28,143 nucleotides of DNA from Spirochaetales bacterium (lineage in GTDB: Bacteria > Spirochaetota > Spirochaetia > Sphaerochaetales > Sphaerochaetaceae). This document shows positions 7,117 to 16,383 of the stretch, piece by piece (the stretch's first letter is position 1; each line of letters starts with the position of its first letter). The notes under the pieces are model-generated. The model saw only the letters and a program-made list of their open reading frames with translations. It had not been told where the DNA came from and made no database searches. A program made the translations under genes and the position numbers. The stretch lies in assembly GCA_022771185.1 (NCBI GenBank), contig JALFCJ010000176.1, positions 1 to 28,143 of the forward strand, in the 5' to 3' direction.

Positions 7117-8421
7117 ATGAAGGTATGTAAGTTTGGTGGCAGCAGTGTTGCAGATGCTTCACAGATAAAGAAAGTAAAAGCAATCCTTGATAGCGACAAA
7201 GAGAGAACAATCGTTGTTGTTTCTGCTCCTGGAAAAAGATTCAGCGGAGACGAGAAGGTTACTGACATGCTTCTCTCATGCGCAGAAATGGTTCAGAAAG
7301 GTATGTCTTCAAAAGATAAGTTTGAAGACGTAAAGAATAGATATAGAGATATAGCAGAGGGGCTTGGGCTTGGGAGAGATGTAATAGACGAGGACCTCAA
7401 GGCAGTATATGAGACGATTAAAAGCGGGGCAGGTAGAGATTATGCAGCATCCCGAGGTGAGCATCTCAATGCAAAGCTTATTGCAAAGTATCTTGGATGG
7501 AACTATATCGAGACAGAAGAGTGCATTGTCATCGGAGAGAATAACAAAATAGAGGGTGAGTCATATTCAAACCTTGCTTCATTAATTGAGAGTGGAAAGA
7601 AATATGTAATCCCAGGTTTCTACGGAAGAAGCCCTTCTGGAGACGTGAGATGCTTCAGCCGTGGTGGCAGCGATATTACAGGTGCCATTGCCGCTCGTGC
7701 CGTTATGGCAGATGTATATGAGAACTGGACAGATGTCTCAGGCGTATATTCATCTGATCCAAGATATGTCAAAAGCGCTCACGTCATCACAGCTCTCTCT
7801 TATAAAATGGTAAGGGAACTAAGTGAAGTGGGAGCTTCCGTATTCCATGAAGAAGCTATAGCACCTGTTGTAGAAGTAAATATTCCTATCAACATCAGAA
7901 ATACTAACAGCCCTGATGATGCTGGCACTATCATAGGAAAAGAGCCGGAAGAGAAGGGCGTAGTCGGTGTCAGTGCAAAGGGTGGACTATCAAAGATATA
8001 TGTAAGAAAACTAATGTTCTTCAAGGAAAGTGGAATTAGACATAAGATACTGTCTTTGATGCATATCTATGGAATCAAGCCTTGCTATACTCTCTATGGC
8101 TGTGATTCTATCTCTTGGTATTTTGAAACAAAGCAGATTGAAAACATCGATACAGACGAGATGTGTTCTAGAATTAAGGAAGAGTTCTCTCTTGATGAAA
8201 TAGAACTTAAGAAAGGTTTTGCTGTAGTGGGCCTTGTAGGAAAGGGAGTTGAAGAGACAATGGAGTATGTTGATGCCTTGGATGAACTGAGAAAGAACAA
8301 CATTGAGCCATCTTCCGTTTCCCTTGGTGGAAGTTATACTACATTTGTAATCGGTGTCCCTGAAGAAAGGAAGCTTGACGCAGTGAACTGTATTTCGGAG
8401 AGACTCTTTGTTTCAAAGTAA
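7117..8421 (+). CDS. lysC: Aspartate kinase
   Basis: Phosphorylates L-aspartate with ATP to beta-aspartyl phosphate, the first step to lysine, threonine, methionine and diaminopimelate. A 434-residue cytoplasmic enzyme: catalytic domain with KFGGSSVAD (5-13), SRGEHLNAK (112-120), PGFYGRSPSGDV, SRGGSDITGA (181-190) and WTDVSGVYSSDPR, then an ACT-type regulatory region from about residue 300. It is a plain monofunctional kinase without homoserine dehydrogenase. ATG at 7117 has GAGGG upstream and gives the expected short lead before the first motif. A glycosyltransferase follows after 40 bases in the same direction, so this housekeeping gene may drive or share transcription of a glycan operon. 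Nothing in the sequence ties it functionally to the glycan. Confidence 0.95.
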   Translation: MKVCKFGGSSVADASQIKKVKAILDSDKERTIVVVSAPGKRFSGDEKVTDMLLSCAEMVQKGMSSKDKFEDVKNRYRDIAEGLGLGRDVIDEDLKAVYETIKSGAGRDYAASRGEHLNAKLIAKYLGWNYIETEECIVIGENNKIEGESYSNLASLIESGKKYVIPGFYGRSPSGDVRCFSRGGSDITGAIAARAVMADVYENWTDVSGVYSSDPRYVKSAHVITALSYKMVRELSEVGASVFHEEAIAPVVEVNIPINIRNTNSPDDAGTIIGKEPEEKGVVGVSAKGGLSKIYVRKLMFFKESGIRHKILSLMHIYGIKPCYTLYGCDSISWYFETKQIENIDTDEMCSRIKEEFSLDEIELKKGFAVVGLVGKGVEETMEYVDALDELRKNNIEPSSVSLGGSYTTFVIGVPEERKLDAVNCISERLFVSK

Positions 8422-8461
8422 ATAATATATGCGACGATAAGAAATATGAGGTAATAAAGTC

Positions 8462-9589
8462 ATGGAGAAGAGAAAAATAAAAGTAGCACAGATGATAGGT
8501 TCCGTCTTTGAAGGTGGAGTCGAGTCATGTATTATGAATTACTTCTCTGCCATAGATACTTCAAAGGTTACATTCGACTTTTATGTTGATAGAGCTTCCA
8601 AGATTATCGATCAAAAAAAGATTGAGGAACTTGGAGGCAGAGTAATTATTACTCCCCATTATACTCATATTTTCAAGTACCTAAAGTTTATTAGAGCGCA
8701 TTTTAAAAGTGAAGGCTATGATGTTGTACATGCAAATATGTCTTCACTAAACTTTATCCCTCTCACAGTAGCGAAGATATGCGGAATAAAAGTGAGAATC
8801 TCTCATTCTCATACTACGTCCAGTGGAAAAGACAGGGTACATGATTTCTTTAAAAAAATCCTTAGACCTTTCTCTAAAATAGGTGCAACCGATCTTTTTG
8901 CCTGCTCTGAAAAGTCTGCTAGATGGCTGTATGGAAACAAGGATTTTGATAATGGAAGAGTATATATAGTAAATAATGCAATCATTATGACCAGATTCCG
9001 CTTCTCTGAAGGAACAAGAAATAGAGTTAGAAAAGATCTTGGACTTGGAGACGATACTCTTTTATTGGGGCATATTGGTCGTTTCTGCGAAGCAAAGAAT
9101 CATAAATTCTTATTAGATATTTTCTCATCCGTCAGAGAAAAACAACCAGATTCTAAATTAATTCTTGTAGGAGAAGGTCCTCTTTGTGAAGAGACAAAAA
9201 AATATGCAGAAAGTATAGGTGTATCAGATGATGTACTATTCCTTGGAAGCAGTAAGACCCCAGAAATATATTACAACGCCATGGATATATTTGTTCTCCC
9301 AAGTATTTTTGAAGGTTTTCCTGTTGTAGCTGTAGAAGCACAGACAAATGGACTAAGATGTTTTTTCTCTACAGAAGTTACAAAAGAAGCAAAGCTTTTG
9401 GATACTACATTGTATCTTCCATTATCTAATGGAAAAGATAAGTGGGCTGAGGATATTTTGAATAGTGACAATGATCTTGATAGAGAGTATGGGTATTCTG
9501 TACTTTCTGAGAGTAAATACTCCATTTCTAAAGAAGCGGAGAGACTGCTTGAGAAATATGAAGAGTTGGTCAAAAGAGAAGAGAGATGA
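8462..9589 (+). CDS. GT4-family glycosyltransferase
   Basis: A 375-residue GT-B fold retaining glycosyltransferase of family 4 that adds a sugar from a nucleotide donor to a lipid-linked glycan at the inner face of the membrane. Seen: N-terminal acceptor loop SVFEGGVESCIMNY (14-27), HSHTTSSGKD (115-124), donor domain GHIGRFCEAKNH (203-214), and FEGFPVVAVEA with the E284-x7-E292 pair. It is related throughout to the minus-strand GT4 at 15094-16200, with the E-x7-E pair at the same residue numbers. The usual linker motif NGID is NNAI here (171-174). ATGAGGTAA precedes the ATG. It overlaps the next gene by 4 bases. Sugar specificity cannot be read from sequence. Confidence 0.88.
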   Translation: MEKRKIKVAQMIGSVFEGGVESCIMNYFSAIDTSKVTFDFYVDRASKIIDQKKIEELGGRVIITPHYTHIFKYLKFIRAHFKSEGYDVVHANMSSLNFIPLTVAKICGIKVRISHSHTTSSGKDRVHDFFKKILRPFSKIGATDLFACSEKSARWLYGNKDFDNGRVYIVNNAIIMTRFRFSEGTRNRVRKDLGLGDDTLLLGHIGRFCEAKNHKFLLDIFSSVREKQPDSKLILVGEGPLCEETKKYAESIGVSDDVLFLGSSKTPEIYYNAMDIFVLPSIFEGFPVVAVEAQTNGLRCFFSTEVTKEAKLLDTTLYLPLSNGKDKWAEDILNSDNDLDREYGYSVLSESKYSISKEAERLLEKYEELVKREER

Positions 9590-10548
9590 TTAACAACCCA
9601 CTCTTATCCATTATTATCCCAGTCTACAATTCTGAAAGATTTCTTAAAGAATGCCTAGATAGTGTTCTTTTCCAGTCTTTTTCTGACTTTGAAGTGATAG
9701 TGGTCGATGATGGATCTACTGATTCTAGTATTCAAATCGAAGAAGAATATTCAAAGGATTCTAGATTTGTCATCATCAGTCAATCTAATGCGGGGCAAGG
9801 TGCAGCTAGAAATAGGGCCCTCGATATAGCAAAGGGAAAGTATATTACATTCCTTGATTCAGATGATGCAATGAAGCCTGATTTTCTAAAAGAGACACTC
9901 TCTAAGATTGAGGACGGAAAATATGACATAGTCGTGACCAACTATGATTATATCAATGAACAGAGTGAGTTTTTAGGCAATCGTTCAAATAAAAGAGAAA
10001 ATTATACACTTGATGGATACGAAGCTCTTTTAGAAATGTTTTATGATGAAAATGTTCATATCGGGCCTTGGGCCAAGCTATATAAAAGAGAAGTATTTGA
10101 AAAAGAGAGGTTTAAATCCTGCTACTGTGAAGATGCCGATATACTTGAAAGAATAATCAAAAAGAATCAGAGCATACTTTATATCTCTGATTCTCTATTT
10201 AAGTATAGAATCAGGAACGATGCTGATACATGGGTGTTCAAACCAAGAACTTATGAGCAGATTGCAGTCTTTGATAATATGTATTTATTTGCAAAAGAGA
10301 ATTATCCAAGTGAACTAATTGGAGCTTTGAAGGCAAAGATGATGTCTGTATGGTTTCATGTGCTTCTTCAACTGCCTAAAGGTGATAAAAGAGCAGATGA
10401 ACTCAAGAAGAGAATAAAAGAAAACCGTAGGGCTGTATTAAAGGATAATAGAATTAGAAATAAGACTCGAATAGCTTGTCTTTCGTCTTATTTAGGATTC
10501 AGCGTCGTTAGATTGCTTTTTGGTTTTGTCAAAAGAGCAGGAGGATAG
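9586..10548 (+). CDS. GT2-family glycosyltransferase
   Basis: A 320-residue GT-A fold glycosyltransferase. The nucleotide-binding start SIIIPVYNSERFLKECLDSV (8-27) is followed by VVDDGSTDSS (39-48), GAARNRALDIAKGKYI and the metal-binding DSDD (91-94). The C-terminal ~100 residues are a basic tail (KKRIKENRRAVLKDNRIR) without an obvious transmembrane anchor. It starts within the stop of the preceding GT4 (ATGA), which implies translational coupling. It should add one sugar of the repeat unit; donor and linkage are unknown. Confidence 0.9.
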   Translation: MINNPLLSIIIPVYNSERFLKECLDSVLFQSFSDFEVIVVDDGSTDSSIQIEEEYSKDSRFVIISQSNAGQGAARNRALDIAKGKYITFLDSDDAMKPDFLKETLSKIEDGKYDIVVTNYDYINEQSEFLGNRSNKRENYTLDGYEALLEMFYDENVHIGPWAKLYKREVFEKERFKSCYCEDADILERIIKKNQSILYISDSLFKYRIRNDADTWVFKPRTYEQIAVFDNMYLFAKENYPSELIGALKAKMMSVWFHVLLQLPKGDKRADELKKRIKENRRAVLKDNRIRNKTRIACLSSYLGFSVVRLLFGFVKRAGG

Positions 10549-10560
10549 GTTTATTTTTAT

Positions 10561-11619
10561 ATGAAGTTTATAAGTTGTGCTAGTTATTATGGATCCGGAT
10601 CAAGTGCCGTTACAGATTTGATTTCAGAATATAATACTGTTTATTCATTTACAGACGAAGAGATTAGATTCCTTCATGATCCCGATGGAATAGATGATCT
10701 TTATTATCATATTGTGGAGAATTCCAATAGGCATAACTCTGGTCATGCCATAAAACGTTATAAAAGGCTTGTAGATTTCTATTCTGGATCCTGGTGGTAT
10801 GGAAAGAAATATTCCGCTTTGTTTGGAGATAGCTGGAAAAAGTGTTCATATGAATATATAGATAGCCTTGTTGATTTCTCCTATGAAGGCGGATGGTTTT
10901 ATGACCTTTATGACAGGGGAATGCCTTATTATTTTATTAAAAGAGCCCCCCAAAGAATTCTATCCAAGATTCCAGTAATAAAGCGATTTGCTTCTTTTCA
11001 TCCATATAAAGGAGAACATACATATTGTACAACTCAAACGAAAGAAGATTTTATTCTGAAGACTAAGAGTTACATCAACTCTCTTTTTTCCTCCGTCGTT
11101 CCTCCTGAATACGATACCGTTATGGTGGATCAGATTGTTCCGTCATCAAATATAGATAGGTATACCCGCTACTTTGATGACATAAAGGTTGTGGTCGTCG
11201 AGCGAGACCCTAGAGATGTTTGGATGTGTGAAAAATATGTCTGGAAAGAGGGTGTGATTCCATCGGACAACGTCGAAAAGTATTGCAAATGGTTTGAATA
11301 CTCAAGAATGAAAAGGAAAAAAGAAGATGTAGACAATGGAGTCACGACAATGCTTGTTCACTTTGAAGATCTCATCTTCGACTATAATAATACAGTTAAA
11401 AGAATTGAAGAATGGCTTGGTCTTGATCCTTCTAGTCATACAAAAAAGATGGAATATTTTAATCCATCAAAATCTATTAACAATACGAAAATTTGGAAAC
11501 GATATCCTAAAGAGAAACAAAATATTGAGTATATTGAGAAAGAGTTGTCAAAATATCTCTATAGTTTTCCTGAAAATAATCCGGGATACATAAATATCGT
11601 TGATGACAAGATGTTTTAA
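10561..11619 (+). CDS. Sulfotransferase-like protein (PAPS-dependent fold)
   Basis: A 352-residue protein with the two PAPS-binding signatures of the P-loop sulfotransferase fold: an N-terminal phosphate loop CASYYGSGSSAVTDLI (6-21), and a 3'-phosphate motif VVVERDPRDVW (211-221) with the conserved Arg-Asp-Pro-Arg. MVDQIVP (188-194) and a late HFEDLIFDY strand also fit the fold. It would move sulfate from PAPS to a sugar hydroxyl of the glycan. The start is poorly supplied with a ribosome-binding site: AGGAGG lies 16 bases upstream and the nearer TAGGT is weak, so coupling to the upstream GT2 is possible. PAPS-synthesis genes are not in the window. Fold assignment is good; the acceptor is inferred from context. 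Confidence 0.8.
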   Translation: MKFISCASYYGSGSSAVTDLISEYNTVYSFTDEEIRFLHDPDGIDDLYYHIVENSNRHNSGHAIKRYKRLVDFYSGSWWYGKKYSALFGDSWKKCSYEYIDSLVDFSYEGGWFYDLYDRGMPYYFIKRAPQRILSKIPVIKRFASFHPYKGEHTYCTTQTKEDFILKTKSYINSLFSSVVPPEYDTVMVDQIVPSSNIDRYTRYFDDIKVVVVERDPRDVWMCEKYVWKEGVIPSDNVEKYCKWFEYSRMKRKKEDVDNGVTTMLVHFEDLIFDYNNTVKRIEEWLGLDPSSHTKKMEYFNPSKSINNTKIWKRYPKEKQNIEYIEKELSKYLYSFPENNPGYINIVDDKMF

Positions 11620-11632
11620 TAGTGGAGAAAAA

Positions 11633-12721
11633 ATGGGTAAGAAAATATGTTTTGCATTTAATCATCTTCAGTATTCTGATGGGGTAGCTCGTGCAGCTTT
11701 ATCGATGGCAAATATTCTTGCGGAAGAAAAAGGATGTGATGTTACTTTAAGACCTATTTTTATCTTCGATCCAGAAATAAAGAAGATGATATCTCCAAAA
11801 GTTAAGATAAAACCTTTATTTGGTTTTTGGATCAGGGGCATGGTTTCTCTCTTTTGGAAACTTCCTGGAAAATTAATGCATGCTTTAGTTTTTGGTACAA
11901 AGCATGAATACGATGTTGAAGTCGGTTTCCAGCATGGGCCTGCTACAGTGGCTGTAGTTTCTTCCAATGATATATATACCCAACATTATGTTTGGATCCA
12001 TACTTATGATGATTCCCTATTTATGAGGAATCAATATGTAAAGGCTGATAAGGTAGTTTGTGTTTCAAAGGGGGCTTCTATAAAACTAAAGAACGATATA
12101 CCAGAAATCAAGTGTTCTGATTATTGTTATAACCCAATAGATGAGAAAAGTATTATCGATAGATCTCGCGAAGAGGTTAAGTATCCGTCAGTACATAAGG
12201 GTATTAAGTTCATGACAGTAGGAAGATTGTCGGAAGAAAAAGGATATCATCGCCTGATATCAATTCTTTCACGCCTTAAGGAAGAAGGATATGACTTCTC
12301 TCTCGTTATTATAGGTGATGGACCTCAAAGAGAAAAATTACTTAAACTAAATGATGAATTGAAAATGAATGATAGGGTTACCTTTCTCCTAGAACAAAAA
12401 AATCCATTTAAATATGTTTCAAAAAGTGATGTGTTTGTTTGTTCATCATTCTCTGAGGGATATAGTACAGCTTGTACTGAATCTTGCATTCTTAACATCC
12501 CTGTCATTACAACGTCTGTTGGAGGAGCGGAAGAGATTATCAACGATGCTGGATGCGGTGTAATGTGCGACAATTCTGAAGAAGGCCTATATTATGCTAT
12601 AAAGAGTGTCTTGGATAATCCTAAAATAGTTTCAGAATGGAAAAATACACTCGAAAGTACAAAGAAAAACTTCTTTGCTTCAGAGAGGGTCAAGAGACTA
12701 TATAGAGTACTTGATGTCTAG
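11633..12721 (+). CDS. GT4-family glycosyltransferase
   Basis: A 362-residue GT-B glycosyltransferase. The N-terminal HLQYSDGVARAALSMANIL (11-29) resembles the acceptor-side loop of GT4 enzymes; the donor half has MTVGRLSEEKGYHRLI (194-209), IIGDGPQREKL and SEGYSTACTES with the E275-x7-E283 pair, then SVGGAEEIINDAGCG. The frame is open further upstream to a TTG at 11600, inside the sulfotransferase gene. ATG 11633 is preferred because GTGGAG lies five bases before it and the protein then begins with the usual first strand (KKICFAFNH). Its stop codon overlaps the stop of the convergent flippase gene within a shared CTAG. Substrate unknown. Confidence 0.88.
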   Translation: MGKKICFAFNHLQYSDGVARAALSMANILAEEKGCDVTLRPIFIFDPEIKKMISPKVKIKPLFGFWIRGMVSLFWKLPGKLMHALVFGTKHEYDVEVGFQHGPATVAVVSSNDIYTQHYVWIHTYDDSLFMRNQYVKADKVVCVSKGASIKLKNDIPEIKCSDYCYNPIDEKSIIDRSREEVKYPSVHKGIKFMTVGRLSEEKGYHRLISILSRLKEEGYDFSLVIIGDGPQREKLLKLNDELKMNDRVTFLLEQKNPFKYVSKSDVFVCSSFSEGYSTACTESCILNIPVITTSVGGAEEIINDAGCGVMCDNSEEGLYYAIKSVLDNPKIVSEWKNTLESTKKNFFASERVKRLYRVLDV

Positions 12722-14139
12722 TGTTTTTTATTGCATAGGAATTCTTTAATCATGTCGTCTTTTTCAAAAAAGAGTATCACTGAATAAATAAGAACTCCAA
12801 CTGCGACTAGAAAGATAGTAGATCGAATTGATGTTCGCATGTAATTTTCTATAATACTTATGGAGATTAGCATTATTAGGCCTGCAACTACATATTTGAC
12901 TGATTGTAACAGAATTGATTTTATAGATATATTCTTTCGCACAATTATCAGCTGCACAACTGTTACTGTGAGTTCTGCACAAACGGAGGCTATCGCTGCT
13001 CCGTATGATTGAAATTTCGATATAAGTATTGAGTTTAATATTAGATTTACAACAGATCCCGTAATAACAGATATTGTGTATTCATTTTGTCGTCCCACTG
13101 GTACTAGATACTGAATGCCTGTAACATTACTAATCCCAATACAAATAATCAAAGGGGAAAGTATCTTTATTAGAGACGATACATCTTCATACCCTGTCCC
13201 CAAAAACCATGGAACGAAATTATTTGAAACTGCAATAAGTCCAAAGCAAATTGGAATGGATAAAAACCAAACAAATTTATAGCTTTCCAGCAATGATAAT
13301 TTTAGTTTATCTTCTTCTTTTGAAGCATGATAATGACCAATTCTACTCATCATCACTGCTCCCATGGAGGTAACGACAGCTAGTGCTGTTTTGATGATTT
13401 TCAGTGCCTGCTCATAATATCCACTTTGAAAGGAATCTTTTGTAATCCAGCCTATCATTGTCTTATCTAATACCGTATATATTTCGATAGCTATAGTCGG
13501 GGCAAAAAGGGAAAGAACCGCAGGTAGTTTCTTTAATGGGTGTAGTTTTTTTAGCGATATAAATCTAATATGTTTATGTATACCAAGCCAGAGAGACAAC
13601 GAGTTGATTGCCATTCCTCCATATGAGATCAAAGAATATACATTAAGATCACTTTTTTCTTTTACAAAGAGAAAAATACATGCGACATTCAGTAATTTGA
13701 ACAGAAGATTTCTTGTTGCAACAGATTTGAAATCTTCTATGCCTTGATATAGCCAAGAAATATCAAAGAGACATGATATTAGGTTAAGTGACATAATGTA
13801 ATATAGAAGGCTGCTGTCACTTTGATATGCCATTACATAGTATGCTATAAGAGAAAAAAGAGACGAAAAAGCCTTGATAATTGTTGTTTCCCAGAATGCA
13901 ATGGATCTTCTGTTTATATCATCTTGACAATATGAAATTGCTCTCTGTCCATAATATGATGTGCCAAGATTTGCAAACAATACAAAATAAGCAGTGATTG
14001 AGTTTTTAAAACTATATATTCCAATTCCGTCTGGCTCTAAAATCCTGGATAAGTATGGTGTAGTAATAAGAGGTACTATCAATAAAAGAACCTGGTTAAC
14101 AGAGTTCAATATATAATTTTTCTTTATCTTGCTATCCAT
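12718..14139 (-). CDS. wzx: Wzx-type oligosaccharide flippase
   Basis: A 473-residue integral inner-membrane protein with about 12-14 hydrophobic segments. The N-terminus NSVNQVLLLIVPLITTPYLS (12-31), then RILEPDGIGIYSF and an NLGTSYYGQRAIS stretch, is characteristic of Wzx/RfbX-like flippases of the MOP superfamily, which move undecaprenyl-linked repeat units to the periplasmic face. Start ATG overlaps the end of the upstream GT2 by 16 bases, so it is the last gene of the minus-strand GT4-GT2-wzx unit. Its stop is shared in a 4-base overlap with the convergent GT4. A Wzy-like gene follows in the next divergent operon, supporting Wzx/Wzy-dependent assembly. Confidence 0.9.
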   Translation of the reverse strand: MDSKIKKNYILNSVNQVLLLIVPLITTPYLSRILEPDGIGIYSFKNSITAYFVLFANLGTSYYGQRAISYCQDDINRRSIAFWETTIIKAFSSLFSLIAYYVMAYQSDSSLLYYIMSLNLISCLFDISWLYQGIEDFKSVATRNLLFKLLNVACIFLFVKEKSDLNVYSLISYGGMAINSLSLWLGIHKHIRFISLKKLHPLKKLPAVLSLFAPTIAIEIYTVLDKTMIGWITKDSFQSGYYEQALKIIKTALAVVTSMGAVMMSRIGHYHASKEEDKLKLSLLESYKFVWFLSIPICFGLIAVSNNFVPWFLGTGYEDVSSLIKILSPLIICIGISNVTGIQYLVPVGRQNEYTISVITGSVVNLILNSILISKFQSYGAAIASVCAELTVTVVQLIIVRKNISIKSILLQSVKYVVAGLIMLISISIIENYMRTSIRSTIFLVAVGVLIYSVILFFEKDDMIKEFLCNKKH

Positions 14140-15092
14140 GGTTTTATGTTATTTTGTCTCCTCTTTATTATGGAAGCGGAACGGAAGAGAAGTGTTGGAT
14201 ATTTATATACAAGTCTTCCATACTTGCTTAGATATGGAACAATGTCAACGTTGGATTTTTTTAATATATGTACGAAGTCTTTATATAAATAATAATCGCC
14301 AGATAGTGTAAGGACACTTGCATTAGTAGATAATATCTGATTGTTTAATACCACTTTCTTTGCTATTTTATTGTTTGATGCCATTTCTAATGCGAATCTT
14401 GCTATTTTATTGTATTCCTTATAGTGTTTTAATATTCCAGCGATGGATACACTTTGACCGTTTCCCCATACTCTGTATTGATATACACAGAGAGGAATGT
14501 AAATGAAATTGTAGCTTAAACTAAGAGCTTTAAGGACAAACTCAAAATCTGTATAGAAACAGTGTTCTGTAATTCTCACTTTTCCTTTTTTTAAGATATC
14601 AGTTTTGACAGTAGTAGAGTGCATTGTCAATGACTTGACTTCGTTGATTGGTAGTACCGTGTTGATTTTATAAGGACATGTTATTCTTTCTGTCTCCTTA
14701 AGTTTTGAATCAATAAAAGTACACCACATGAAATCAGTAAGAACTAAATCTGTATTTATATTCTTAAGTTCTTTGACAAAGGAAATAAACTGATTTGTGT
14801 CCACCCAATCATCCCCATCAAGTATACGGAAGTATTTCCCTTTCGCAATAGCGAGAGATGCATTGATTGTTGATCCATATCCTCCATTTTCTTTATCGAT
14901 CACAATAAAGCTATTGGGGAACTTTTTTACATATTCTTGGGCAATCAAAGGTGTAGAATCTTTTGATCCATCATTGACAATTATTATTTCTATATCATCT
15001 AGTATTTCTGGGGAGCATAATGAATCTAACGTCTCTCTCAAGAACTTTTCGACATTATAAGAAGCTATTGAGATTGTAATCGTCTTTTGCAT
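14124..15092 (-). CDS. GT2-family glycosyltransferase
   Basis: A 322-residue GT-A glycosyltransferase: TISIASYNVEKFLRETLDSL (6-25), IIIVNDGSKDSTP (36-48), ENGGYGSTINASLAIAKGKY, and the metal site LDGDDW (91-96). The GGYGSTIN segment is typical of a GT2 subgroup found in capsule and exopolysaccharide clusters. The C-terminal region is basic (RRQNNIKPW). It lies one base downstream of the GT4 on the minus strand and overlaps wzx, so the three genes form one operon. The sugar transferred is unknown. Confidence 0.9.
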   Translation of the reverse strand: MQKTITISIASYNVEKFLRETLDSLCSPEILDDIEIIIVNDGSKDSTPLIAQEYVKKFPNSFIVIDKENGGYGSTINASLAIAKGKYFRILDGDDWVDTNQFISFVKELKNINTDLVLTDFMWCTFIDSKLKETERITCPYKINTVLPINEVKSLTMHSTTVKTDILKKGKVRITEHCFYTDFEFVLKALSLSYNFIYIPLCVYQYRVWGNGQSVSIAGILKHYKEYNKIARFALEMASNNKIAKKVVLNNQILSTNASVLTLSGDYYLYKDFVHILKKSNVDIVPYLSKYGRLVYKYPTLLFRSASIIKRRQNNIKPWIAR

Positions 15093-15093
15093 T

Positions 15094-16200
15094 TCATTTT
15101 CCTTTTTTTACCACTTTGTCGTATATGCTAAGGATTTTGTCTGATGTTTTCTTAACATCAAACTTTTCATATTCAATGTTTTTTGTTCTTTTTCCGGAAA
15201 GTGCATTGATGTTATTTACCCAGTTTTCTACTGAGTCTATTGGAAGAAGTATAACACTATTAGAAATAATGCCTTCTTTTGCAATATTTGTATTAGCAAT
15301 TACTGGTAATCCATTACATTGTGCCTCAATTAGAACGACGCTTAAGCCTTCAAAGAAAGAGGGGAACACAAAAATATCAAACGCAGAAAGCAATGCTCCT
15401 ACATCATCTCTTGTTCCTGTAAAAATTACGGAATCTTCAAGATTAAGCTCTTTTACTCTCTTCTGTATTTCTTCTTCCAACTCTCCTTTTCCTACTAACA
15501 TTAGTACAGAATTAGGGTTTATCTGATGATATGAGGAAAAAACATCAAGTAAAAATGTGTGGTTTTTTAGTTTAGTGAATCTGCCTACATGTCCAATAAC
15601 AGTTTTGTCAGCTAAATTGAATTCTTTTCTTATCTTATTCCTGTTGTTTTCTGAGTATTTGAATTCATCGACATCAATTCCATTATAAATTACAGAAATA
15701 TTTTTTCTTTGGCTTTTACCGTATAACCAATCACCTGCGTCTTTTGAACACGCAAGTTTATTAAATTTGTAGAAAACGTTGTTGAAGACTCTTGCAATTT
15801 TATGGAGCCCTATATTCTCTCCCGTTGTACTATGGCTATGAATTATTATGTTTTTGACGTTTGCTTGCCTGCATGCTTCTAAGTGAGCCCAAACATCCAA
15901 GGCATGATGTGTGTGCAGATGAACACAATCATACTTGTCTTTATTGGAAATAAGCCATTCTTTTAAAAGAGATATTTCTTCTTTATATCGTTTAAAGCCA
16001 TGATTACTTTGTCTTTCTGGAAGATAGAATATTCCTCCACCTAATTCTTTGATTTCATCGTCATAGTCGCCTTTTCTATGAGTATCACATAAAAAGTTGA
16101 ATTTATATTTGGATCTATCTGCAGTTCTGTAGACATTCATTATGAATGTTTCTTGACCAGCTCTATCCATTACTGTAACAAAGTGAAGTACTTTGATCAT
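15094..16200 (-). CDS. GT4-family glycosyltransferase
   Basis: A 368-residue GT-B glycosyltransferase. MDRAGQETFIMNVYR (11-25) is the acceptor-side glycine loop; HSHSTTGENIGLHK (121-134), YNGIDVDEF (172-180), GHVGRFTKLKNH (203-214) and FFEGLSVVLIEAQ, with E284-x7-E292, complete the fold. It aligns along its full length with the plus-strand GT4 at 8462-9589, so the two are likely paralogues used at different steps. ATG has AAGGAAAG upstream on the minus strand. It is the first gene of the minus-strand unit, divergent from the polymerase operon across a 270-base region. Confidence 0.9.
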   Translation of the reverse strand: MIKVLHFVTVMDRAGQETFIMNVYRTADRSKYKFNFLCDTHRKGDYDDEIKELGGGIFYLPERQSNHGFKRYKEEISLLKEWLISNKDKYDCVHLHTHHALDVWAHLEACRQANVKNIIIHSHSTTGENIGLHKIARVFNNVFYKFNKLACSKDAGDWLYGKSQRKNISVIYNGIDVDEFKYSENNRNKIRKEFNLADKTVIGHVGRFTKLKNHTFLLDVFSSYHQINPNSVLMLVGKGELEEEIQKRVKELNLEDSVIFTGTRDDVGALLSAFDIFVFPSFFEGLSVVLIEAQCNGLPVIANTNIAKEGIISNSVILLPIDSVENWVNNINALSGKRTKNIEYEKFDVKKTSDKILSIYDKVVKKGK

Positions 16201-16383
16201 AATTACTTTCCTTTATTCGTGCTTCCTATCATCTGCCAAACCTACCCGATGTTTTGGTAGCATACATTATTTATTGAAAAAATGAAAGAAATTGGTGTGC
16301 ATAGAAAATCGTAATGCTATACCAATGCTTCAATATGAGTATAGGAAAACATCTGGAGAATATTTGCTGTCTTTCTGTTGTTA

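Noticed and set aside
6755..7210. 151-codon minus-strand open frame
   Set aside because: It runs across the start of the well-supported aspartate kinase, has cysteine- and serine-rich composition typical of antisense frames, no ribosome-binding site and no recognisable motif.
11600..11632. TTG at 11600 as start of the third GT4
   Set aside because: It lies within the sulfotransferase coding sequence without a suitable ribosome-binding site; ATG 11633 with GTGGAG is better.
15116..15526. 136-codon plus-strand frame
   Set aside because: Antisense shadow of the minus-strand GT4, which has all family motifs.
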